Positions 15,481-25,052 of a stretch of 64,000 nucleotides of DNA are shown one piece after another. A program made the position numbers and the translations under genes. Source of the DNA: Acidobacteriota bacterium. GTDB taxonomy: Bacteria > Acidobacteriota > Vicinamibacteria > Vicinamibacterales > UBA2999. Location: NCBI GenBank assembly GCA_030650395.1, contig JAUSDY010000028.1, positions 1 to 64,000 on the forward strand. Direction: 5' to 3'. Below the pieces are notes generated by a model. That model had not been told where the DNA came from and did no database searches. It was given only the letters and a program-made list of their open reading frames with translations. Every line of letters begins with the position of its first letter. The first letter of the stretch is position 1.

Positions 15481-17379
15481 GTGGACGCCCAGTACCACGC
15501 GAGCCTTCCGACACCACGTTACTTCCTGGATCTGATCAGCTGCCGTTCCGGGTGTCCCGTGCGCACCAACGCCGGCGCGTACGTCCGGGCGGTCGCGGAA
15601 GGCGACTACGAGAACGGGTACCGCATTGCACGGGCCCCCAACCCGTGGGCGTCGGTCTGTGCGCACGTCTGCGCGCATCCCTGCGAGACGCGTTGCCGGC
15701 GTGGCACCATCGATCAGCCCATCTCGATCCGTGCACTGAAGCGGACGCTCACTGAACGTTTCGGCCCTGAGTCGGTCGCGGCCTCAATCGACGAGCCGGC
15801 GCCCCTCGGCGCCGCGGCGCGCGTCGGCGACCAACCGGCCCGCGTGGCCGTCGTCGGGGCCGGTCCGGCGGGGCTGGCCTGCGCCCACGATCTCGCCTTC
15901 CTCGGGTACCGCGTGACGGTCTTCGAGGCAGCGCCGGTGGTGGGCGGCATGCTGGCACAGGGCATTCCCGAGTACCGCCTGCCGCGCGACATCATTCGCG
16001 CCGAGATCGAACGCACCGTTCGCATGGGCGTCGACGTCAAGACGAATTGGCGCCTCGGTCGCGACTTCACAGTCGCCGATCTGATGCGTAACGGCCACGC
16101 CGCCGTGTTCCTGGCCTTCGGCGCGACGCGCGGCCGTGACCTGCAAGTACCCGGCGCGGAGCTCGACGGCGTGATCAACGGTGTCGACTTCCTCCTCAAC
16201 GCGAACCTCGGCTACCAGGTCTCCCTCGGCTCGCACGTCATCGTCGTGGGCGGCGGGAACGTGGCGATCGACGTCGCCCGCACCGTCCTGCGCTACGGCG
16301 CGCGCGAGGAGCAGGGGCTCATGCCGCCGGGTGCCGAGGCGCTGCTCGAATCGTGGGGCTACGACAACACCTTGATCGACGCTGCGCGCACCGCGCTTCG
16401 GCTGGGCGCTCGCCGCGTGACGGTCGTCTCGCTGGAGCGCCGGGACGAAATGCCGGCCTCGCCGGAAGAGATCGCGCAGGCCGAAGAAGAAGGCATCCGG
16501 TTCGTCGGTGGTCGCGGCCCGAAGCAGTTCATCGGCCGTGATGGAAAAGTCACCGCCCTGAAGACCGTGGCGGTGGCCTCGGTGTTCGACGCGCAGGGCC
16601 GCTTCAACCCGACGTTCGTGCCCGGCAGCGAAAGCCAAATCGAGGGGGACACGATCGTTCTCGCCATCGGGCAGAAGCCGGACGTGGCGGCGCTCGCCGG
16701 CGACCCGAACATCGCTATCACCGCGCGTGGCCTGGTTGAGGTTGACCCGCACACGCTGGCGACCACCGCCCCGGGCGTCTATTGCGGAGGCGACCTGGCG
16801 TTCGGCCCGCGCGTCATCATCGACGCCGCGGGCGACGGCAAGCGTGCCGCGCTCGCCATCCACCGGCACCTGGGCGGCGCCGCCCTCGACCACGCTCCCA
16901 TGCGCTTCCGCCGCCTGTCGCTCAGCCGCTGGGCGGAAGACTACGATCGCATCCCGCGCCACGACGTGCCGTGCCTGCCCGTACAGCGACGGGTCGGCTT
17001 CCGCGAAGTCGAAATGGACTATGCCGAGGCCGACGCCCGGGCCGAAGGCCGTCGCTGCCTGTGGTGCAACGTCAGCCCGATCTTCGACTCGGAGAAATGC
17101 ATCCTCTGCGGCGGCTGCGTCGACATCTGTCCCGAGAACTGCCTGAAGCTCGTGCGCGCCGATCGGCTGACCGGCGTTGCCCAGCTCGAGGCGCTGCGCG
17201 AACGGCTCGGCGCCTCGCCGGACGCCGGGGTCATTTTGAAGGACGAAGATCGCTGCATCCGGTGCGGCCTGTGCGCCGACCGGTGCCCCACCGGCGCCAT
17301 CACCATGGAGCTGCTCGAGGTGGACAACAGCCCGGTCGCCTCGCTGCAGCTCTTCGCCGAGGAGATGGAGGGCGCATGA
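15481..17379 (+). CDS. GltD-like FAD/NAD(P) oxidoreductase with C-terminal 2[4Fe-4S] ferredoxin
   Basis: 632 residues from GTG 15481. The N-terminal Cys-rich domain (CRSGCP..., CAHVCAHPCETRCRRG) is the FeS domain of GltD/NfnB-type flavoproteins. VVGAGPAGLACAHDL is the FAD Rossmann motif and VVGGGNVAIDVARTV the pyridine-nucleotide motif. The C-terminus has two ferredoxin clusters (CILCGGCVDICP and CIRCGLCADRCP) plus an extra CLWC. Such proteins move electrons between NAD(P)H and FeS or quinone partners. It is encoded inside a Rieske/cytochrome b operon and overlaps the Rieske gene by four bases, suggesting a subunit or docking partner of that complex. No membrane helix is seen. Confidence 0.9.
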   Translation: MDAQYHASLPTPRYFLDLISCRSGCPVRTNAGAYVRAVAEGDYENGYRIARAPNPWASVCAHVCAHPCETRCRRGTIDQPISIRALKRTLTERFGPESVAASIDEPAPLGAAARVGDQPARVAVVGAGPAGLACAHDLAFLGYRVTVFEAAPVVGGMLAQGIPEYRLPRDIIRAEIERTVRMGVDVKTNWRLGRDFTVADLMRNGHAAVFLAFGATRGRDLQVPGAELDGVINGVDFLLNANLGYQVSLGSHVIVVGGGNVAIDVARTVLRYGAREEQGLMPPGAEALLESWGYDNTLIDAARTALRLGARRVTVVSLERRDEMPASPEEIAQAEEEGIRFVGGRGPKQFIGRDGKVTALKTVAVASVFDAQGRFNPTFVPGSESQIEGDTIVLAIGQKPDVAALAGDPNIAITARGLVEVDPHTLATTAPGVYCGGDLAFGPRVIIDAAGDGKRAALAIHRHLGGAALDHAPMRFRRLSLSRWAEDYDRIPRHDVPCLPVQRRVGFREVEMDYAEADARAEGRRCLWCNVSPIFDSEKCILCGGCVDICPENCLKLVRADRLTGVAQLEALRERLGASPDAGVILKDEDRCIRCGLCADRCPTGAITMELLEVDNSPVASLQLFAEEMEGA

Positions 17380-17861
17380 AGACCCCGAAGCCGCCTGAGG
17401 CAGGCGCAAGCAAGGAGTCGACGCGACGGCGATTCCTCCTCACGACCGGCACGACGACCGTCGTCGCGGGCGTGGTCGGCTTCCTGGGCGCGACCGCCCG
17501 GTTTCTGTTTCCCAACGTGCTCTACGAGCCGCCGAGCCGTTTTCCCGTGGGCGGGCCCGATGATTTTCCGACGGGCTCGCCGACCTTCCTGCCGAATCAG
17601 CGGCTCTTCGTCTTCAACAGCGATGCTGGCTTCTACTCCATATCGTCGATTTGCACGCACCTGGGCTGCAACGTCAATCACGTGGCGAGCGGCGGCTTCG
17701 CCTGCCCGTGCCACGGCAGCCAGTTCGATGCGAACGGCCAGGTGATCCATGGTCCGGCGCCGCGGCCGCTGGCGTGGTTCGGTCTGAGCTTGTCGTCCCG
17801 TGGCGAGCTGGTCGTCGACCAGCGGCGTATCGTGGAACCCGACTATCGGTTCAAGGTGTGA
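17376..17861 (+). CDS. Rieske [2Fe-2S] protein
   Basis: 161 residues. A Tat-like RRRFLL motif and one N-terminal membrane helix anchor it. The cluster ligands are canonical: CTHLGC and CPCHGS, followed by the Pro loop GPAPRPL. The ATG overlaps the flavoprotein stop (ATGA), so translation is coupled. With the cytochrome b gene that begins one base after its stop it forms the core of a quinol:cytochrome c (bc-type) complex in the cytoplasmic membrane. Confidence 0.95.
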   Translation: MKTPKPPEAGASKESTRRRFLLTTGTTTVVAGVVGFLGATARFLFPNVLYEPPSRFPVGGPDDFPTGSPTFLPNQRLFVFNSDAGFYSISSICTHLGCNVNHVASGGFACPCHGSQFDANGQVIHGPAPRPLAWFGLSLSSRGELVVDQRRIVEPDYRFKV

Positions 17862-17862
17862 A

Positions 17863-19119
<1,257 letters not shown>

Positions 19120-19131
19120 GGAGAGGCGCCG

Positions 19132-21126
19132 ATGCGAGCTCCGCAAACCGCTCCGCCCTGGATGCACCTGGCGTTCGCGGCGCTCAGCGTCGCGTTCCTC
19201 GCGATCTTTTCCTGGGTGCTCCTGCAGGAATCGTTCGCCGAATGGCGCACCCGGCAGGCCGAGTTCCTCGCAATCGAGCGCCAGGTGAAGGACCCACACG
19301 CGCTCGCGCTGGCCGCGCACGTCGGCGGGATCCGGCAGATCTGGCTGCGTGACATCGATCTCGTCGATCGCTGCACGACGTGCCACCTGGGGACCGACGA
19401 CCCGGACTTTCAGGTGGCGAAGCAGCCGTTTGCCACGCACAGCGGGACGTGGCTGACGACGCATCCGCCGGATCGGTTCGGCTGCACGATCTGCCACGGC
19501 GGTCAGGGCGAAGCCACGAACTACCGCGACGCGGCGCACCAGCCGGTCGCGTACTGGCCCGAGCCGGTGCGACCCCGCGAGCTGATCGAAGCCAACTGCG
19601 GCGTGTGCCACCGCGAACGCGCGCCGGCCGAAGCCTTTCTGCTCGCCGAGGGACGGCAGCGGATTGCCGCCGCCGGCTGCGTCGCCTGTCACGATTTGCC
19701 CGGCTTCTCGCCGGACGAGATCCAGGCGCCGCACCTGTCGAGCGTGGGCTACAAGGTCCGCCCGGACTGGGTGCGGAGCTGGCTCGCCGATCCGAAGACG
19801 TATCTTCCGCGAGCCCGGATGCCGAACTTCCGCCTGCAGAAGCAGGAGATCGAAGACCTGAATGCGTTCCTGCTCTCACAACGCGAGACCGCGCCCCTCG
19901 ACTCGTCCGGCGTCGACTGGTCGAAGGCCGACTCCGAACACGGACGCATCCTGTTCGGCGAGGCGCGGTGCCTGTCGTGCCACATGGTCGACGACCGCGG
20001 CGGATTGCTCGGCCCGGATCTATCGAGGGTGGGCAGCAAGGTTCGCCGTGACTGGCTGTTTAGTTTCATCAAAGATCCGATGCACGACCAACCAGACACG
20101 CGCATGCTGCGCTACCGGTTCTCGGACGTCGAGATCCGCGACGTGGTCGCGTACCTGACGACGGACCTCGTCGACCCGGAAGCGCCGGAGAATGCGCCGG
20201 CCGCCGGGTACCTCGACCCGAAGCAGGTCGCCGCCGGCCGCGACACGTTCGTCAAGCACGGGTGTTTCAGTTGTCACCGATTCAACGGCCTGACGCCGAC
20301 GGCGAAGATCGGACCCAGCTTGATGGCGGTCGGCAATCGGGTCGTCGAACGGCCCGAGTTCGGATCCATGAACGTCGTGCCGACACTGGCGAACTGGCTC
20401 TACCTCAAGCTGCGCCAGCCGGACTCGCTTGCCGAAGAGTCGCGCATGCCGACCTTCAACTTCACCGAACCGGAAGTCGCCTCGGTGGTGGTCGCGCTCC
20501 TGAGCGTGCGCAAAGCTGACTTCCCGGCCTCGCGGGTGACGCGCGCGCCGAGCTCGACACCCTACACGCCGCAGGGCGCGTTCGGCGCGCTCGTGTCGCG
20601 CTACCGCTGTCTGTCGTGCCATCAGGTGGGGGGATCGGGAGGAACGCTCTCGACCGTGCCGCTCGATCGCATCGGCAGCCAGCTCCAGCGGAGCTACCTC
20701 GTCTCGTACTTGCAGAACCCGTCGGCGGTGCGCGTGAGCATCGAAGAGCGCATGCCGTTCTTCCACATGACGCCGCAGGAGGCGGCGACGATCGCCGACT
20801 ACGTTGGCGCGGTCCTCGTGGACGACTCACTCGAGCGCCCGTTCACGGCGGACACCGAGGCCGCGCGGCGGGGCGAGCAGCTCTACCGCCGTCTCGGCTG
20901 CCATGGCTGCCACATCATCGGCGCGAGCGGCGGCTACGTCGGACCCGACCTGAGCGACACGGGCCATCGGCTCGAGGCGGGGTGGATTGAGCGCTGGCTC
21001 GCCGCGCCGCAGACGTGGAAGCCCGCGACGCTCCAACCCGACTACGGGCTGAAGGCCGAGGACCTGCGCGATCTGACGGCGTACCTGATGACGCTGACGA
21101 CGTCCGCGCGTGGGAGAAACCCGTGA
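19132..21126 (+). CDS. Membrane-anchored octaheme c-type cytochrome
   Basis: 664 residues with a membrane helix near 12-30 and eight CxxCH motifs: CTTCH, CTICH, CGVCH, CVACH, CLSCH, CFSCH, CLSCH and CHGCH. Several are followed by GPDLSRVG-like and MP-type blocks of mono-heme cytochrome c domains, so the protein is a string of c-type domains, not a hydroxylamine-oxidoreductase-type octaheme fold. Its position after cytochrome b suggests that it replaces cytochrome c1 and carries electrons along the outer face of the membrane. Confidence 0.9.
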   Translation: MRAPQTAPPWMHLAFAALSVAFLAIFSWVLLQESFAEWRTRQAEFLAIERQVKDPHALALAAHVGGIRQIWLRDIDLVDRCTTCHLGTDDPDFQVAKQPFATHSGTWLTTHPPDRFGCTICHGGQGEATNYRDAAHQPVAYWPEPVRPRELIEANCGVCHRERAPAEAFLLAEGRQRIAAAGCVACHDLPGFSPDEIQAPHLSSVGYKVRPDWVRSWLADPKTYLPRARMPNFRLQKQEIEDLNAFLLSQRETAPLDSSGVDWSKADSEHGRILFGEARCLSCHMVDDRGGLLGPDLSRVGSKVRRDWLFSFIKDPMHDQPDTRMLRYRFSDVEIRDVVAYLTTDLVDPEAPENAPAAGYLDPKQVAAGRDTFVKHGCFSCHRFNGLTPTAKIGPSLMAVGNRVVERPEFGSMNVVPTLANWLYLKLRQPDSLAEESRMPTFNFTEPEVASVVVALLSVRKADFPASRVTRAPSSTPYTPQGAFGALVSRYRCLSCHQVGGSGGTLSTVPLDRIGSQLQRSYLVSYLQNPSAVRVSIEERMPFFHMTPQEAATIADYVGAVLVDDSLERPFTADTEAARRGEQLYRRLGCHGCHIIGASGGYVGPDLSDTGHRLEAGWIERWLAAPQTWKPATLQPDYGLKAEDLRDLTAYLMTLTTSARGRNP

Positions 21127-21581
21127 CACAACGTCGCCACGTGATCGGGATGTGGGTCGGTCTCGTCGTGGCTGTGGCCAGCGGTTGCGGGCGGCCGGGC
21201 GAAGGGCCTCCCGCGGATCCCCTGATGGACGTCTTCCGGCACCAGGCACAGGAGGAGGGCCTCACGCGCATACAGACCGACGGCAAGCGTCTCTTCGCGC
21301 ACTACTGCGTGACGTGCCACGGCGAGGCCGGGACGGGCGACGGGCAGAACGCCTACAATCTGGAGCCGAAGCCGCCCGACTTCCAACAGTCGCTGCCGCT
21401 CCACGCTGTGCCCTACCGCCGGCAGATCATCGAAAGTGGCACAGCGGCGGTCGGACGCTCGGCGCTCTGCCCGCCCTGGGTCCGCAACTTGTCGGCGACA
21501 CAGATCGACACGTTGCTCGCGTATCTGGACGCGCTCGCGAAACCACCGGCGGTGCCGGGGCCGGGCGGAAGCAAGCAGTAA
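21123..21581 (+). CDS. Lipoprotein mono-heme cytochrome c
   Basis: 152 residues from GTG 21123, overlapping the octaheme stop by four bases. The N-terminal hydrophobic run ends in VASGCG, a lipobox with Cys about 22, followed by a Pro-rich tether. One heme site, CVTCHGEAGTGDG, begins a class I cytochrome c domain (LEPKPPDF, ALCPPWVRNLS, then a C-terminal helix IDTLLAYLDAL). It closes the operon and could be the soluble-side acceptor or donor between the octaheme protein and the cupredoxin or a terminal oxidase. Confidence 0.88.
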   Translation: MTQRRHVIGMWVGLVVAVASGCGRPGEGPPADPLMDVFRHQAQEEGLTRIQTDGKRLFAHYCVTCHGEAGTGDGQNAYNLEPKPPDFQQSLPLHAVPYRRQIIESGTAAVGRSALCPPWVRNLSATQIDTLLAYLDALAKPPAVPGPGGSKQ

Positions 21582-21655
21582 CCTGAGAGTTCGTCAGCTT
21601 CGCGCTCGACATTGCGCCAGAAAACCGATCGTACAAGATTCACGAAATCGGAAGA

Positions 21656-21689
21656 TGCCAGTTGGCATGTTGTATAATGCCTTTTGGCA
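21656..21689 (+). promoter_or_regulatory. RES-Xre promoter with two tandem operators
   Basis: TGCCAGTTGGCA (21656-21667) and TGCCTTTTGGCA (21678-21689) are two TGCC-N4-GGCA palindromes spaced 22 bp centre to centre, two helical turns, so a repressor would bind the same DNA face. A perfect TATAAT (21673-21678) lies between them. AGGAG follows at 21689-21693, before ATG 21699. Confidence 0.75.
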
Positions 21690-21698
21690 GGAGTTGCT

Positions 21699-22136
21699 AT
21701 GACAGCAGCCGAATACGTCATCGACGTTCTGGGCGGACCGAAAGTGTTCAAGGGTCGGACGCTACCGAATGCGACGGAGCTCCGGGATCGAGTCAGAACG
21801 GGACTCCCGTACCAATCGCTGGAGTCCATCCGCGGACGCCTCAATTTGTCGCTGCCGGAAGCGGCCATCGTGCTCCATGTGCCGCTCCGAACCCTCGCGC
21901 GACGCCGGCACGGCCGGAAGCTTGACGCCGACGAGTCCGATCGCCTCTACCGCCTGGCACGCATCGCGGGGCAAGCTGTGGCGGTCTTAGGCACGGAGGA
22001 GAAAGCGGCGACATGGCTCAGACGGGCCAATCGAGCGCTGAATGGTGAAGTTCCGCTCGGGTTGCTGGACACCGACCTGGGCGCCCGCCAGATCGAAGAC
22101 GTCCTGGGAAGGATTGAACACGGAGTTGTGAGCTAG
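21699..22136 (+). CDS. Xre/MbcA/ParS-type antitoxin of a RES-Xre module
   Basis: 145 residues. The N-terminal helical part reads as an Xre-like HTH (ESIRGRLNLSLPEAAIVLHVPLRTLARRR), and the C-terminal half (ATWLRRANRALNGEVPLGLLDTDLGARQIEDVLGRIEHG) is the DUF2384 toxin-binding domain with the conserved W-x2-PN-like and P-L-LL patterns. These antitoxins block RES toxins and repress their operon. ATG 21699 is chosen for its AGGAG site. The stop overlaps the GTG of the toxin. Confidence 0.9.
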   Translation: MTAAEYVIDVLGGPKVFKGRTLPNATELRDRVRTGLPYQSLESIRGRLNLSLPEAAIVLHVPLRTLARRRHGRKLDADESDRLYRLARIAGQAVAVLGTEEKAATWLRRANRALNGEVPLGLLDTDLGARQIEDVLGRIEHGVVS

Positions 22137-22606
22137 TGCGCGTGTGGCGCATTGCCACTGCGGCGCACGCAGCGTTCGACGGTGAAGGGGCGCGGCGGTA
22201 CGGCAGCCGTTGGACGCCAAGAGGCGTTGCCGCCGTGTACGCCTCGGCAACGCTGTCACTCGCCGCACTCGAGCGCTTCGTTCACACCGACCCCGACTTG
22301 GAACCCGCCGACCTCGTGGCGATGCTCGTTGATGTGACCGACGGCTTCCCTATTCATTCACTCGAGATCGGACAGCTTCCAGCAGACTGGCGCCATTACC
22401 CTGCTCCGGATGCACTGGGCCGCCTCGGCGGAGAGTGGTTAGCGGGAGCACGCACGGCGATTCTGGCGGTTCCATCCGTGGTGATTCCGCATGAATGGAA
22501 CTACGTGCTCAATCCGAAGCACGCGGACTTTCGTCGACTGGCCATCGGCCAGCCGGAGCCGTTTAGCTTCGATCCACGAATGCGGGCGAAGCGAAGGCCG
22601 CGATGA
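22136..22606 (+). CDS. RES-domain NAD+-degrading toxin
   Basis: 156 residues from GTG 22136. RES signature: WR at 4-5, GSRWTPRG (R25), VYAS (Y35) and LAALE (E46); these Arg, Tyr and Glu residues line the NAD+ site in characterised RES toxins, which phosphorolyse or hydrolyse NAD+. The later segment has the conserved N-x-LNP (NYVLNPKH) and FDPR. One-base overlap with the antitoxin stop indicates coupled expression. Confidence 0.9.
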   Translation: MRVWRIATAAHAAFDGEGARRYGSRWTPRGVAAVYASATLSLAALERFVHTDPDLEPADLVAMLVDVTDGFPIHSLEIGQLPADWRHYPAPDALGRLGGEWLAGARTAILAVPSVVIPHEWNYVLNPKHADFRRLAIGQPEPFSFDPRMRAKRRPR

Positions 22607-22619
22607 CCGGAAATGGATC

Positions 22620-22800
22620 ATGAACACGGTTCCGGTGGCACTAAAACGGCTCGCCGGCACTCTTCTGATCCTCCCCTTGATCGGGTTCGTCGGTGTGCCT
22701 TGGCAGCCCATGTTCGCCTCGACACCACCACAGACCATCGCCGCAGCCCCGCCGACAGGCGAACGACCGCCCCAGCTGAAAAATCTCAACATCATCCTGC
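22620..22800 (+). pseudogene. Amino-terminal fragment of an exported protein, cut at a junction
   Basis: ATG 22620 begins a clear signal peptide or membrane anchor (hydrophobic LLILPLIGFVGVPW) and about 35 residues of Pro-rich sequence ending KNLNIILL. Beyond about 22800 the frame is only the reverse side of the SBBP gene, so the rest of this protein is missing. I do not recognise the family. The fragment starts 14 bp after the RES toxin stop. Confidence 0.45.
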
Positions 22801-23900
22801 TTGGTGACGAACCCGTCGAAACACCCACTGGCGCTGCCGCACCGCCCGGCGGCGGCGCCCTCGGTCACGAGCATATCGGGCGAACGTGTCTGGCCGGTCG
22901 CGTAGACATTCCCAGCACCGTCAACCGCGACACCGTTCGCGGCGTCGTCGCTGCTGCCGCCAAGATAAGTTGAAAACTGCAGAAAGGTGCCCGATCGATC
23001 GAGCACGAGCACTACAGCGTCGCCGTTGACGACGCTCGTCGAGAGCGACGGGTGCAACGGACGAACCACGGGAAAATTCTGCGAGTTGGTGGCGCCGACT
23101 ACGGCGATGCTGCCGCCTGGTGTCACGGCAAGCGCATGGGGAATGTCCAACCCGCTGCCGCCGATGTGCGTCGCCATCCGCGGCGCCGCCTCGCCGGGAA
23201 CGATACGTGCCAGGAACATATCGAGTTGTCCGGCGTGATTTGGCTGCAGCGCGTTGCGGGTTTGCAACGGGCCCGAGGCGATGGCCAGGAGCCAGAGATC
23301 TCCCTCGGAGTCGAGCGCGATGTCGGTGAGCGTCGGTCCGCTGATGCACTGGAGCTGTTCGATTCGATCCAGCGTGAACGCAAACCGCGCGATAAAGAGT
23401 CCGCCGCAGCCTGCCGCCGGATGATTCTCGAAAGTGGGCGACGACGTCTGGCCCGCGATCCACAAGGTGCCGTTGGGCGCAATCGCCAGGCGCGGATTGT
23501 CGTCGGTGCCGGCGCCGCCCAGGAAGGTCGAGTATTGAATTTGCCCCGCGGCGTCGAGCACCGTGAGCACCACATCGGCGCGCCGCTCGATCCCGAATCG
23601 CCCCTGAAACGCGTTGCAATCGCCGTCCGTGCCGCAGGTGCGATCGAAGGCGTTCGCCGTGACGGGATACCCAGGGGAGGTCGTCGTGCCAACGATGTAG
23701 ACCCAGCTACCCTTGGGTGAAACGACCAGGTCCTGCGCAACGGTACCAGGAATGAACGTCGAGTACGCCTGGCGCGTCAACGATTGCGCGCTGGCCGAGG
23801 GCCACACGGCCGGCTGTGCGGCGGCGATCGTTGCTGCGATTGCAGTGGCCAGGAGCAGCAGCCCTTGACGAGGATTGCGGCGCCGAACAAATGACACCAA
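22641..23900 (-). pseudogene. SBBP-repeat beta-propeller protein, 3' end truncated
   Basis: From ATG 23900: signal peptide (LLLLATAIAATIAAAQ), then SBBP-type propeller repeats (recurring YSTFLGG, DxAxGVAVDxxGNVYATGQT, FVTK). The last authentic residues are CFDGFVTK, at about 22800. The following about 50 residues are the antisense of a neighbouring gene fragment and contain no repeat. The family normally continues with more repeats, so the C-terminus was lost in a deletion or inversion. The remaining protein could still be made. Confidence 0.65.
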
Positions 23901-23968
23901 AGAATTGTAACGCGGCGGTCCGCGGGCTGTAGCGAATGCCGTAATCTAGAAGAGGTAGGTCGCTATTG

Positions 23969-25024
23969 ATGAGCCTGACTGCGCTCCCCTTCGATGCGCC
24001 GCTCTCCGACTACGAACAGCAAGCCGATGCGCTGCTGGCCGGCGGGAAAGCCGATGGCGCGGTGGCGATCGATCGCGATGATGCGTTGCTGGCAATCGCG
24101 CGCTGGTACGAGTTCGCCGACTGGCGGCGCCTGGCCGAGTACGTGGACGCGGTGCGTCAGCCCGGACCGGTCGCCCGATTCGAGCGCGCCGTCGAAGCCG
24201 TGATCGACGGCGACGTCACGACGCTCAGCGCCCTGTTGCATGAAGACCCCGAGATCGTTCGCGCCCGGTCGACCCGGGTCAACAATTTCGATCCACCCAT
24301 GCATCGCGCCACTCTGTTGCATTACCTCGCCGCGAACGGCGTCGAGGGGTATCGCCAGCGCTCGCCCAAGAACGCAGTGGAGGTTGCTCGCGTCTTGCTG
24401 GACGCCGGCGCCGATCCCAATGCCTTGTCATGGGCGTATGGAGGCCAGTGCACGACCATGGCGCTGTTGGTGTCGAGCACGCCGCCCGCGCAAGCCGGGG
24501 TCCAAGTGCCGCTGGTTGAAACGCTCGTCAAGGGCGGCGCTTCGCTCGAACCCGCCGGCGAAGGCAACTGGACCTCGCCGCTCGGCACCGCACTGGTCTT
24601 TGGGTTCCAAGCCACCGCCGACGCGTTGGTCCGTCTCGGAGCAAAGGTGGAAAACGTCGCCGTCGCAGCGGGCCTCGGCCGGATGGACGACGTCACACGG
24701 CTGTTGCCGTCAGCGAGCGCCGAGGATCGCCACCGCGCGCTCGCGCTTGCCGCGCAGCTTGGCCATCCGGCAATTGTCACGCTGCTGATCGACGAAGGCG
24801 AGGATCCGAATCGCTTCAACCCGCCCGGCAGCCACGCGCACACGCCGCCGATCCACCAGGCGATCGCGGCCGATCATCTCGACGTCGTCACGGTGCTCGT
24901 CGACAAGGGCGCGCGCCTCGACATCAAGGACACCATCTACCAGAGCAGCCCGCTTGGCTGGGCGGAATACCTGGGGAAACACGCCATCGCCGACTATCTT
25001 CGCGCCCACGGCGCACCTCGCTAG
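23969..25024 (+). CDS. Ankyrin-repeat protein
   Basis: 351 residues from ATG 23969 with AGAGGTAGGT upstream. No signal peptide. The N-terminal 90 residues are helical (LLAIARWYEFADWRRLAEYV). Ankyrin units then follow, with LLHYLAANG, VARVLLDAGADPNA, VETLVKGGA, IVTLLIDEGEDPN and DVVTVLVDKGARLDIKD. A cytosolic protein-binding scaffold is the general role; the partner is unknown. It is divergent from the SBBP gene and is followed closely by the histidine kinase. Confidence 0.88.
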   Translation: MSLTALPFDAPLSDYEQQADALLAGGKADGAVAIDRDDALLAIARWYEFADWRRLAEYVDAVRQPGPVARFERAVEAVIDGDVTTLSALLHEDPEIVRARSTRVNNFDPPMHRATLLHYLAANGVEGYRQRSPKNAVEVARVLLDAGADPNALSWAYGGQCTTMALLVSSTPPAQAGVQVPLVETLVKGGASLEPAGEGNWTSPLGTALVFGFQATADALVRLGAKVENVAVAAGLGRMDDVTRLLPSASAEDRHRALALAAQLGHPAIVTLLIDEGEDPNRFNPPGSHAHTPPIHQAIAADHLDVVTVLVDKGARLDIKDTIYQSSPLGWAEYLGKHAIADYLRAHGAPR

Positions 25025-25032
25025 CGATCAGG

Positions 25033-25052
25033 CCCATAAAGGGGTGACCTAC
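25033..25052. repeat. Palindromic repeat remnant (CCCATAAAGGGGTG family)
   Basis: CCCATAAAGGGGTGACCTAC matches 44151-44170 at 19 of 20 positions. Here it supplies the likely GTG start of the histidine kinase. Confidence 0.6.

Noticed and set aside
13450-15678. Very long reverse open frame across the electron-transfer operon
   Set aside because: Antisense of high-GC genes with conserved motifs on the forward strand; its translation is Arg/His/Asp-rich without motifs.
19132-21126. Octaheme hydroxylamine-oxidoreductase or nitrite-reductase type enzyme
   Set aside because: Heme motifs are spread evenly in repeated small cytochrome c domains with no CxxCK or extra catalytic motif; it looks like an electron wire.
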